From Pholiota molesta (taxonomy: Eukaryota > Basidiomycota > Agaricomycetes > Agaricales > Strophariaceae): a stretch of 64,000 bases of DNA. Every line of letters begins with the position of its first letter. Positions within the stretch are counted from its first letter, which is position 1. The notes below the pieces were generated by a model that saw only the letters and a program-made list of their open reading frames with translations, was not told the origin of the DNA and searched no databases. The stretch spans positions 1 through 64,000 of the forward strand of contig JACGCK010000010.1 of assembly GCA_014925825.1 (NCBI GenBank), written 5' to 3'. Below, one piece after another: positions 46,848 to 58,169 of this stretch. A program made the translations under genes and the position numbers.

Positions 46848-49800
46848 ATGAGCCGACGTACTTTGAAACGAAAGCAGCCCCCCAAAAATGGTCATTCTTT
46901 CATCACTATACCCGACGACTCTGATGAGGAAGCCGCTATATCTGCTCCAGTTATGCATCGACATGAAATAATTCAAGGCACTTCGAAGGGTCGTGCCTCG
47001 ACGCGCAGCACATATTTTCCACTTATGAGTTCGCCCAAGAAGACAGCTACTGGAACCTTCACTTTGCCTCCGGTAGAGAACTTGGACTCGCTGTTCTCCT
47101 CCCAGGCCCTGCCTTATTCTGTTGCAAATGTCAATGAAGGAATCGACATCATTGATTATGCGACCAGTGGTAACTTCGATCATGCAGACTTCGACTTGGA
47201 ACAGGTTTCCTTTCAAGGTTCTGATAGCCATGTGCCAGGATCGGAGCCTCAGAAAAAGTGTCCTCGAAATGATGGTGTAAGTCTTCTTTTACGATGGTCT
47301 GAATGTTGCTCATAAATATAGCAGGGCTGGCATCCTCTCAAGCACTGGGAAGAGAAAAACCGCGACCGCGATATCGCAGAGGTTTTGCGCTTGGAAGGAC
47401 GGGGTGACTACACAAATGATCTGTGTCGTGATTGCTTGACCTCACCAGCAACTTTTCGTTGTGTCGATTGTGAAGCGGTAGAGATGTATTGCTCAGCATG
47501 CATTGTCAAAATACATACTTCATATCCATTGCATTGTATCAAAGTGCGTATATTAATTATTGAGCACCTGGATTGTATTGAGACAACTCTTACTGTAGGA
47601 ATGGAACGGTACATTTTTTCAACGCACTTTTCTTAGGGATCTTGGACTACGAGTTCAGTTGGGTCATCCTGCCAACGAGGAATGTGTATCTCCTCTGCCC
47701 TCGGTAAACAATGTCTTTACCGTCATTCATACAAATGGCATACATGAACTTTCCCTCGACTTTTGTGGTTGCGAACATGCGCAATCACATGCCGTCCAAA
47801 TCCTCCGACGCTTCTGGTTCCCCTCGACAAACATATACCCCAATCAGCTGCCACTATTCGCGTTCTGAAAGCATTTCATCTTCTTGCTTTCGAGGGCAAG
47901 TGCTCGCCTTATGAGTTCTATAACAGTCTTTCAAGAGCGACAGACAATACTGGTATTTATAACACAAAGGTAAGTCTACTTTTATCTTCCAGGTTCATTA
48001 TTTCTGAACTCATACATAGGCTCAATACGATGAATTTATGTGCATGTACCGAAAGTGGAGTAATCTAACTATGGCAAACGAGGCGGCCGCGGGCATGATA
48101 TCAATGGCGCACGTGCGACAAGCGAAGGAGAATGTGCACTGCTATGCCCAGCCTGTCCTCAACCTGAGAAGAATCTCCCTCCTGATTGGCAAAAAGCTGG
48201 GCCGGAGAAAGGTTGGCTTTCTTAGCTATTGAAGTATAGATTACTGACCGGAACTCAAGTTGGCTCTACTCATTGTTCTGGCTATTGATGCAAATTTCCG
48301 GCTAACCGTAAGCATGTCTCTTCAGAGGCACGGGACCCAAGCCTGGGTGATGGGTGGGCTTTTTTCATCAAGAATGAACCATATCAAGCTCGTATCAAAG
48401 CTCACTGGGCTGAGCCACAACGGTGAGTGATCTGGATTCTATTTTTAGGAACAAGTGCTAACATCATCCACAGCGAAGCAGTTGTGTAAATCACGAAGCG
48501 GTCAATAACCCGAACAAGGAAGTCAAGGGAAAGGCGGTCACCGGTGGGGGAACAGCAGATGTGCACACCATAACATGAAGCACCCATGCGTTTTGCTGAT
48601 TTGCAGAAAGGGAAAGGTGAGTGCAGAAATGATATACTATTGTCGGCATTATGCTCAAATGATGAGTAGATATATCAACATGGATTACTTGGTTTTTTCA
48701 AGTCTGTGTGGGCGCTCAGTGAACCGCATTGTTTTCTCCTATGATGTTGCTTGCCAATGGTACAAAAATATCTGGAAGCACATGCAAATCTTGCCGGAGC
48801 GCTTACAATTCACCGAAATGTCAAGAAAACAACATTTCTGGTGCCCAAGTTTCACCTTCCTGCACATATTGCTGAGTGCAATCTTAATTTCTCCTTCAAT
48901 CTAACGAAGCATGTCGGAAGGACCGATGGAGAAGCACCCGAGCGTGGATGGTCCCACACAAATCACTAGCAACTAGTACAAGAGATGGGCCGGGGTTTAG
49001 ACATGACACACTTGACGACCACTTCAATGATTGGAATGGAAGAAGATTACGGGGCTAGTATGTCCATTCTTGTATTCGACATTCATGTTCTGATGATCAG
49101 AAGGTGCATCTCTGTGGAAGAAGCTTGTGACCGCTGCACCCATGGCTATAGAGCAAGCCAAACAATTTGAATCATTTTCCTCAACCATCTCATCTGAAAG
49201 CCTTGTAACTTTCCGATCCCAAGTAGAGGCATGGGAGGACGATATAAGTGAGCCCAATCCTTTCAAACCAACGATCAAATGTAAGCCATAGATAATTTGC
49301 CGTGCCATACCTAATTAACTTCTATTCCCCTTTTAGACATGTCGGAACAAGAAGTAAAATTAGCATTTGCCAAAGAAGCTGCCGCCGAAGCTGCCAAGGA
49401 TTCAGCGACAATCCATGCCGATATGCATCCGAGTGAGCTTATCGCTCAAGGATTACAACTGGAAGATCAGCAGTACGTCATTTTGATTCCTTCCTTGCCA
49501 TACATCAATACAAATTAGCTTTGTTAGGCAACGATTACGCACTGACATTGCTGCGCTTGGGCAACACCCAACTCCAGATCAGCTTCGGGTCATCCAAGAA
49601 GCATCAAATAGACTTCAACGACGCATCAATACATGGATTCAAGCTCAGGAATTGTACCTTCCTCATATTGCACTTCTTCGGGATACAGACTTGTCAGCCG
49701 CGACTGCCAAAAATGGAGGAATTCCACCGGAGCCGCGGATTGAGGAGATCAATCTGTACCTCCCATCTTCTCTAAGCGACAAGAAGGTGCCAGACAAGTT

Positions 49801-50591
49801 CAATGAGTATGAATGGCGCCTTCGGGAAAGCCAAGCTTACGGCTCTCTCCATGATATTCGCCAGAATTTCAGAATCAAGACGCACTTTGTCAAGCACAAA
49901 AAAGGTTCTCTCGTGGTGTGGCTCAAAACACAAGATCCAACGCGACGATCAATACAACACAAGCAAAAATTATATATGCGGCGACAAAATATCGTAGGGC
50001 ACGGACTGCACTGGTAGAGCTCAGCTCCAAACCTAGGATGGACAAGTTATGCAAGCCGACTTGGCAGGAGGATTTGAAGGAGCTGCATGACTATGACTTA
50101 CGAGGAATGAGCGAAGGTCTTTTGAATGAGACAGCCGGAAAACGCACATTGTCATGGATATGGCTCGCGGAAGGGATCCAAGAAGGAGAAGAGAATGAAC
50201 GCACTCATGAAGGCAGGTCTCATATTCATGCATGTATATTTTACTTATTTTGAAGTTAGCTCTTCGGATTGAGTGGTGCCATATGCGTGCCCGTGTTATG
50301 CGATTTTCTGAAGAAGTTCAACTTCTCGAAGAAGAGATGCGCCGTGTATCGGCATTCTTGGCTTGGCAAGCGGAATGGTGGGGAAAACGTGGGGATGATC
50401 TATCCCACGTGTCTGATCCGATGATCAGGGAAGGTATGATGGCATACCGAGAACGACAGGCATATCTCCGTCTCGCGCTGCGCGATCGCTTTGAAAGCCT
50501 ATGGAAGAATAAAGACAAGATCATAGATAGTGCTAAGTACAACTCCTCTCTTGTGGCCAGCGACATAGACAGCGACGATGAAGTAGAATAG
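46848..50591 (+). pseudogene. KDZ-type transposase, decayed
   Basis: The start MSRRTLKRKQPPKNGHSFIT leads into an acidic FITIPDDSDEE stretch. A cysteine cluster follows: LCRDCLTSPATFRCVDCEAV, then YCSACIVKIHTSYPLH. Its C-x2-C spacing matches the CxC2 domain of Kyakuja-Dileera-Zisupton transposases. Next come LGLRVQLGHPANEECVSP and IHTNGIHELSLDFCGC, then ALLCPACPQPEKNLPPDW. The core reads FSYDVACQWYKNIWKHM, VPKFHLPAHIAECNLNFSF and GRTDGEAPERGW. The end (RIEWCHMRARVMRFSEE, EEEMRRV) is typical of the family. Reading this through requires frame changes near 47845, 48075, 48310, 48550, 48592, 48968 and 49920 that no splice site explains, so the gene is dead. KDZ proteins catalyse DNA transposition. 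Confidence 0.85.
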
Positions 50592-50871
50592 GTTTTTATT
50601 ATATGTTTTTCTTCCAATGAGCGCTTATTTCTGTGACCCAATAGTAATGCTTGCAGACTGTATGCTACCTCTGAGTGGGAAGTCAAATCTCAACTCTATA
50701 GTTTACAAACTAACACACCACACTGAATAGTTTCTATTATAACAACGAGGCGCTCAAGATTCGACTACGGAAGCCAAAAGAAGCGCGATGTCGAAATAAG
50801 CTCAACCCCATCGCTTCCGCACTTTTCTTCCAACCACCACTCTCAGTTGTCCTCAAAGCCTCCCTCCAACT

Positions 50872-51377
50872 ATGCCTACCATATCCGCTCTCTCTAGAAG
50901 CCGTGCTCTAAGACGAAAGAAGAGAATTGTGCTCGCAGGGGCGAAACGGGCGATTCGGGAGCTGGGAGAAGGGATACCGAGGGATGGGTCGTTCCTAATA
51001 GTGTGAGTTACTCTTCCTCGTACATTCAGCTAATTCGAGCCTTATTATAGCAAGGCGCCACACGGAAAAGACAACCACTGCACCGCCAGGGTTTTCGCGG
51101 GGCCAACAAACGGGGAACATTATATCGGCGCTGTCCATTTCTCTGTCTACAGCTTCGATGAACCGACCTGGGGCCGCTGGAGCCACCCATACTGGTTCAA
51201 TTCTCGCTATCCTCAGCATCGCAATCGTTCTATGGTGTGGTTCAGGTAAGTATTATTACTGTTGCTTTCATTGGCATCCACTGACATCCAGATCCGTGGA
51301 CAGTGGTAATTTGTAGGTCGGATGGATCTGGGACATACAAATTCATATGTATTCACTTTCAATCGACTTTATTGTGA
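50872..51377 (+). CDS. Small basic protein, uncharacterised
   Basis: Three exons (50872-51002, 51051-51245, 51317-51377) in agreeing phase give about 128 aa. The N-terminus is basic (SRSRALRRKKRIVLAGAKRA). The second exon is rich in aromatic and His residues (FAGPTNGEHYIGAVHFSVYS, PTWGRWSHPYWFNSRYPQHR). The gene is intact and is the last member of the island, 280 bp downstream of the KDZ pseudogene. I do not recognise a family; the compact aromatic core suggests a small folded domain. Confidence 0.65.
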
Positions 51378-52526
51378 CTATTCTATGGAACATAAGTATG
51401 TGAATACACTGCCTGTGATAGATACAAGTAGAGGATAGCGCCCAAGCGCTGGGTATACGGCCCTGGGACGCACTGGAATGCATGGTGCGCTATGAATGCT
51501 ACGGCCTAGGGCGCTACGTGTGCGCGCACACAGAGAAGGCAATGGGATGCATTGCGATATGCGGTTTGCTACAAGTTGCGTGTACGATCTGTGTCGGGGT
51601 GTTATGTGTGCACGCACGCACTGAAGGCATGTCGGGTATATGGGACGCAAGGAGCGCTACAGGCAAGGGGGCCCGGGCTCAGGCACATAATCGCGTGGAC
51701 TATCTGTGTCTTGAATGCTGTAACCTAGGGCGCTACGTGCGCTTGCACGCAGCGGGGCCAAAGTGGGACGCGTGGGCACGAACGCGCGTGCCGACGTGTG
51801 CCTGGCGCAATACCGCCGCCATTCCATATTGGGTGGGGCCCCGACACCATCCAAACGAGGAAGAGGCGGGACATAGGCTGGTATGTGGGGCCCGTCGGTG
51901 TTTTAAATCAAGTATGAATGCTGTACAAATATATGAATGGACAAGGAAGGGTGATATATTACAGGTAAATTACTCAGCTACAGCTGTGGATACATTACAC
52001 CATACATGTACTTACATGTATGTGATATATATAGACGTTCGGTCCTGGTGAGAGATCTACTAGCACGAACGCAAGGCAATCAACAATGGCCCTGGCATAG
52101 GACCGGTAAATATACATGGAAATTGCAGTGGTATACCAAGGGACGTGGTCATTGCAACATGGCTCAGACGTTGCCGGAGCTTCTGTATCTGTTCTGTGCA
52201 GCGGGAGCAAAGACACTGCTTCGTATTAATAGGCAACGGCGATGCGTGTGTCCAACACGCGCATACGCATCTACGCATATATGTGCATACCTGGCAGTGC
52301 CAATGCAGTGCGATTACATATTTAGACCGCTCGATTCGATCTATTAAGGCATGAACACTGCATGTACGCCCAATATAGTTCAACGGAAACAACAGAGCAT
52401 ATTAATCCAACGTACAGCAATGTGGCTGCAACGTGGATGGTGAGATACATTAATAACATTCTCTCTCGTCGATACTTGTCATATCCACTCCATTCTTATC
52501 CCCACTCCATCCTTGTCCCCACTGTC
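51378..52526. repeat. Diverged GC-rich direct repeats and 5' flank of NACHT gene 3
   Basis: CCTAGGGCGCTACGTG occurs at about 51506 and 51726 with similar surroundings (TACGTGYGCKYGCACGCAG), indicating an old direct duplication of about 220 bp. From 52250 onward the sequence matches the 5' region of NACHT gene 2. Open frames here have no motif. Confidence 0.45.
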
Positions 52527-54759
52527 ATGAAACCCAAGTCGTCTCCGAAATCGAAGGCAAAATCCAGTAGGAAGTCCCGGGTTCCATCGGGAGGCCAAGA
52601 CGGCCTCGTGGAGGCGGCAAGCGTCGCGGCTAAGCAGAGCGCCAAACGCGGACGTCGAAAGGTTTCCAACAACAAAAAATCGACGCAAACGGTGGACACC
52701 AATGTGGGGACTTCTAACGTGAGTCTGGGGGGCAATGATCTGCCAATATTTTGAGATACACGGTGACGGTAGCTGATGCGAAATCCCAACAGCCGAACCC
52801 ACCTAGCGATACTGCGCCTATGCAAATGTTGCAGGAAGACTTTGTAATCTCTGGAGGACAACAGCAAGGAGTACCCCAGAGATTCGGGCCACCAGAAGCT
52901 GCAATGTTCAACGGGCCACAAGCAATCTTTGGTGGGACGTTCGTACAGAACGTCGTAAGCAGTGACAGACGTATGTAAAGTGTCCATATAAAGATATAGA
53001 GAACCAAAAACTGACTTAAAATATAAAGGCGGGTTCAAGCTGTTGGAAAAGCGGGTCGCTACTGCCGCCTTCCATAACTCTGCGCGGCGTGTCGATCCTC
53101 CAAGATGCCACCCGAACACTCGTGTAGCAATCCAGCAACGGATCTACGACTGGATTGTGATGGACCTTGCTATTCGTCGAATGTGGATCATGTGGGTGCA
53201 CGGGGCTGCAGGCGGAGGGAAATCCGCGATTATGCAGTCCATTGCAGAGCTTTGTGAACAGGCTGGAATTCCGCTCGCCAGCTTTTTCTTTTTTCGGACC
53301 GACCCTACACGGAATTCCACAACTTCTTTCATCGCGACACTCGTCTATCAGGTTATTCAGCTTATTCCACAGGTCAAGGACGAAATATTGCAGATTATCG
53401 AGAGCCATCCGCTCATTTACGACCAATCACTTAAATCCCAGCTCGAGACACTCATCATCCAACCTCTTCGTCGGGTGCGGGAACACTTCAAGGGCTTTTT
53501 TGTTATTTTGATAGATGGCCTTGACGAATGTATCGAGCGCGCTCAACAAGCTGACCTTATCAAGCTACTTGGCACCATTTCTCGCTCTGGGACGATCCCC
53601 GTTGTATTCCTAGTCGCCAGCCGGCGTGAGCCCCAAATAGAGGCGGGATTCGCCCGCAAGGAGGTTTCGAATCTCGTTCTGACACTCCCACTCGACAATT
53701 CCGATGTCGAGCAAACCTCAGACGATATTCGACGCTTCGTCGTTGATAAATTCCTTGAAATCAAGGAGACTCATCTGCTCAAACGCTACCTCCCGAACGA
53801 CTGGCCCCCGGCTTCATCTGTAGAGGAGATCGTATCCACGTCATCTGGCCAATTCATCTTCGCATCCACCGTGATCAGCTACCTATCATCCCCACGCGCC
53901 AATCCGGCTCATCAACTCGAAGTCGTCCACGGTATCCGTTTAAGGGAGCTGGCTTCCCAGAATCCATTCGCACATCTGGATGCACTCTACAAACATATCT
54001 TCTCACAGGTGGAAGTGCTTGACGAGGTCCTCGGTATTATTGCGTATGTGATTGCCGGCGGATTCAATGGTATGCAACACATTCATGAAGCATTTCTTCT
54101 CGACCCCGGCGAGCTAGATGTCCTTTTTGCTGATCTGACGGCCGTCATTCTATGCGAGCCCCCCACCGAGACATTTCCTAACCTGATATTCCTCCATGCA
54201 TCACTCTCTGACTTCCTCGTTGACAAAAACCGTTCTGAACAATATCACATCGACCTCGATGAATACAGGACAACCCTATTATGCTGGTTCCTCCAGAGGT
54301 GTCCTCCAATATTGGATCCACTCTGGTCGGGTGATGATTTGAGCACTGCGATAGACTGGGAACGGGATCGTTTGCCGGCAATCCGAAATCTCCTTGAAAT
54401 GGCAAAAGCATCAGAGAGGCTTCATAGTGCACTCATGAACTTCAATTGCACATTCTACAGCGAAACCTTTTTTAGCAGCGACACTTACTGGTATGAGATT
54501 GGCCCCGCTATCCTTCAACGCTTGCAACCACTGGTAAGCACCCCAAGCCATATTTGTACTCCACATACTGATGCAGCATGCTGTCTTATCACAGGATTTC
54601 AGTGACCAGGGTGAAGCATATCGCCATGTCGTAGACATATTGGCTGCAGAGTATGCGAAGTGCTGGCCCTCGCTAAATGCAGATCGCAAGAAGTATGTAA
54701 AAATGGAATCTCCTGACCTCTTCGCCCGTATCAACCAAATTCGGGCGCAAGTAACTTAG
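52527..54759 (+). CDS. NACHT-domain STAND NTPase (NLR-like)
   Basis: This is the intact third paralogue. Exons 52527-52718, 52793-52970, 53029-54533 and 54595-54759 give about 679 aa. Exon 1 is nearly identical to that of the 7808 gene (basic, 64 codons). Exon 2 is 63 bp longer and contains two GG elements (FVISGGQQQGV and MFNGPQAIFGGTFVQNVV). The NACHT core shows Walker A GAAGGGKSAI, Walker B FVILIDGLDE and ASRREPQIEAG. It continues with FLHASLSDFLVDKNRSEQYH and a tail FSDQGEAYRHVVDILAAEY ending IRAQVT. The last intron contains a stop, which confirms that it must be spliced. Clear in-frame conservation with the 7808 gene suggests both are functional. Role by family: intracellular signal-sensing NTPase. 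Confidence 0.9.
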
Positions 54760-55379
54760 GTTGTCGGCGTTTCTTCGAGCGCGCAACAACAGTTGCACTG
54801 CATAGGCGCAAGGAGTTGTATGTAAATAGATCGAAAATTGTATTTTCGTCACCTGGGAACTCTTATTATATTCATCGAATTTTGTCAATGATCCGCACGA
54901 ATGCTATGAAAAGAATGGCCAGTCTATTTCTTCTTAAGTACTCATAGGAGCAGAGCATTCCGGCATGTGCTCGAAGAAAGCGCACCTGTGCACATGCACA
55001 CCCCATCCATCTCGACTCTTACCGTCTCTCACATACACCAATATACCATGGCGAATACTTGGCACAGAATGTATCCTGACGGCTAGTTGATCGATTGGCC
55101 GCGAGAAGGACGATGGATATTGTCAAATATATGGCGAAAGTTGTAACACAAAGCTGAGTACCTTTAGTATTCTTAGACCCTAACACATCATTCAAAGACG
55201 GTATATCAAGTAGTAAATTCGTATGCAATACCATTCAACATTCGGCCGCCAAGATTGCCCCAAGACATTCACATCTTAGCTTTGCATAGCTTCGCGCGGG
55301 CCAACACAAGGTTCGGTGGTGGCAAGAATATTATATGCATTGAAAGTTAAGGCTCGAAGAAAGAGTACACAACTAAAAT
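54760..55379. repeat. Duplicated 3' flank of NACHT gene
   Basis: GAATACTTGGCAYAGAATGTATCCT and the following GGCNGCGAGAA stretch match 10190-10260 downstream of NACHT gene 2, and in inverted form 62960-63010 downstream of gene 4. It is non-coding and probably holds the 3' end of the transcription unit. Confidence 0.5.
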
Positions 55380-57200
55380 TCAACGTCACGTATACACCTT
55401 GATCTGGAACGATAGAGAGGATCCAGTACGCTATTAAAGCCTCGCACGAGCGACGGAATGTCCTTGCAAAGATCGTAAATAGCTAGCTATAGAGCCTGCG
55501 TCAGAAATGCCAGAGAGAGACAGAGGGCCACTACTAGTACTCACATGTGGGCGTAGCGACGCGCATAGATTCCCAGTATTCGTGGGGTGGGCAATGTCGA
55601 CGCCAGAATGGGGAGGTTGCGTATGGCAGTATATAGATCTAATAAACCGAACAAGATAATCAGCAAGCGCTCGAGGGACAGGTCGAACCATTCAATACCG
55701 GTAATGAGTTTAGGAGGGCATCAACGTACCAGAGGCAATGGATCGCAGGGCCATACAGAACGCGGAGCGTATGTTGATCGTTCCGCGGCGTCAGAGTACC
55801 ACTCCATTGACCATAAAGTGGAGAGTCGTATGCAGGTTCATGAGCCATAGTTCCCCCGCAAGAGCCGTGGCTGGCCAATAGGAAGTCTTTAGGCGGCATG
55901 TGGGGTGGGATAGGGTCGATCGCGAAAGGTTAAGGTGAATATTTGTCCTAGTGAAACGCCATGAACTGCGAACCTGTAGCGTGTTCGGAGAAAGAAGAGA
56001 TAAGAGAATGCGACACTTACCAATGCTGCATGTACCATTCTTCAGCTTCACGCAGCGACGCACTACGGAGTCCGGACCCAAGCTCTAACTGGCAAGAAGT
56101 GCGGACGTTAGAGGCGTCAATGGGGGATTGCAATGCCGGGATGACTGTGAGATACGAGAGGAAACACTTGGAGGTAGTGCATTTGCAGAGGGTGATATAT
56201 GATAACTGAGCAGATTGAAAGAACGATATTAGAATTTAGCGCCATTGCGGTTGACGTAGGAGCGGGCCAAAACTTACGGGTGCGGTACACAAAACGTGAG
56301 CTCCGAGCAGCGAAATTTAGAGCATGTATCCGAGGTGCGCAAGCTCTGCGAGGACGTCGCCGCCGAGGGAACGGCCCCATGGAAAGCTATGCGGAGGCGT
56401 GCACATAAGTAAAGATGGAAGCGACTGTTGGGCACACGGGAGAATATGGACCACGTACCCGAGGCGTCGAGAGAGAGGCATACGTCGGGCGCGGTCGGTC
56501 GGTGAGGCGACTGGCCAACAAGTGGCGGCTCGAGTTGGGAGAGATAGAAAGAACATGAAAGGTGGGCGTGCACAGATAGCCAGTGGAGTGAAGCCTTACA
56601 TACAGCCGTGGGAGTTATTTCCAACATGCCGTCTTCCCGTCTTCCCGGGATTCGAACTCAACCGAACACAACGCCCCTCACCTCCTCTCCCATGACTCCT
56701 ACGCCGGCCCACGAACATCCGACTCATTGGATACGCCGCTCTCTTTGATACCACAGGTATGGAACAGCAACATCTTAGGTATGTTGCAATGCCCACCTCC
56801 CTTTCTCTGCCCTTCTCATGTATATTTATAGTTATCCGTGCTGTGCAAGGGCAATTGCTGTTTGTATTGCGCTCCTTAGGTCGACTCCCCAGCATGCTTA
56901 GCCTGCCCATCAACTAGCGTTCCATATCGGCGCCATTCCTGCTCATCACACCAGCGGCGCGTGCTTGAGTGCATGTACATGTGAGTACCCCTCCCGCAGC
57001 CCGCATATACCTATGTCGTTGCTCTGCTATCACCCTCGCTAACATGGTTGATCCCTTCCAATAGCCATTGCCAAGCTCTCCGCATATACCCTGTGCGAGT
57101 TCCCTCCTATCTTAAGACGTTCCCAAGTTCGCCCGTCGTTCGATGTAGGTTCCCCAAGATCTCGTGCACGATCCGGAGGATGGTTAGAGAATGGCTTATT
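55380..57200 (-). repeat. Module X copy 4 (degenerate)
   Basis: This is the partner of 10370-12240. On the minus strand near 56110-55980 it reads CQLELGSGLRSASLREAEEW then YMQHW, a GTAAGTGTC...CTACAG intron, and FAVHGVSLGQIFTLTFRDRP. This is the best-preserved block of this family. A nearby frame reads PPKDFLLASHGSCGG. The blocks do not join into one frame. Confidence 0.5.
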
Positions 57201-57464
57201 GGTTAGTGTCCCTTCCCTTCGTCCCTTCCGTCTTCCGCAACATACAGGAGCTGATATCCTCATTGTGGCAGCATCGCTCCTCAATTTTCTCACCTCGACA
57301 CCTGAAATTTCTCTTGCACCTCCCGCGACGCGATGGCGGCCGTCGCCCTAACAAACTAACTTCTTCGATCCGTGGCGCCAGTCTCATTCTGACGCGAAGT
57401 AATTACTTAAGCAGCCCATGTTTAGGAGTCTCGTGAGGGACTTCGTTTGCAAAGCCTCGGAGTC

Positions 57465-58021
57465 ATGAGCGCCCGCGCAGCAAGCATACCCACTCCCGAG
57501 GTGCGTTTGGATCAGTCATAATCTATAGTAGCCGTTCCTACACCTCTCTCTCAACAGAAAGAATGCCATTCCGAGCAGCCGGCCGCCCTCCATCCGGTTC
57601 AGCGTCCACCTTCTGCTTATCGCGTGAGTTGTCCCGTTCTCGTTGAGCGATGATTTTATTTACCTCATAGTCCAGCCATGCACCACCGGCCCAGCCCAGC
57701 TCTTCCGACGACTCCGATTGTTATCGCCAACGATCGCGTCATGTTCCGACTCGTGTCAAGCCAAGAGGCGATCACCCCTGGGTCATTTGGTGGCCTGCCC
57801 ATGGACTCACCCGGCTCGAGCATAGGAAGTTTCCTCGAAGAATTCGATTTAGGAGCAGGTCGACTCGCCACCGCCGGCCTTCGATTCTCAAAAGGACGAG
57901 GGAGGGGTGGTGCGCGAGTGGCGCCCCGACAACTCGGCTGTGGCGAATGCGCGGGCCAGTGCGCGAGTGCGCGGGAGGAGCTCCCCATGTCGGTTTCGAG
58001 CCTTTTCTCGCCGTACACTAA
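57465..58021 (+). CDS. Tentative Arg/Ser-rich protein, uncharacterised
   Basis: Three exons (57465-57500, 57558-57623, 57671-58021) with GT...AG junctions in agreeing phase give about 150 aa. The sequence starts MSARAASIPTPEKECHSEQP, continues through PPAQPSSSDDSDCYRQRSRH and becomes Arg-rich (RKFPRRIRFRSRSTRHRRPS). An overlapping frame (57678-58199) is also open and looks equally protein-like (LVSSQEAITPGSFGGLPMDS), so the choice of frame is uncertain. There is no counterpart in the other module copies. Confidence 0.35.
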
Positions 58022-58169
58022 CATCTGGCTATCTAGGAGCTCAAGTAGACTTGTTGGTATACGCGATCGAAGTTATACTATTGGGCGATTTCCTTATGAT
58101 TGCCCTGTGTTCGCACCATGGTGTCGGTACGAACCCCAGGTGGCGCATGTCGACATGGCGCTATATGTT

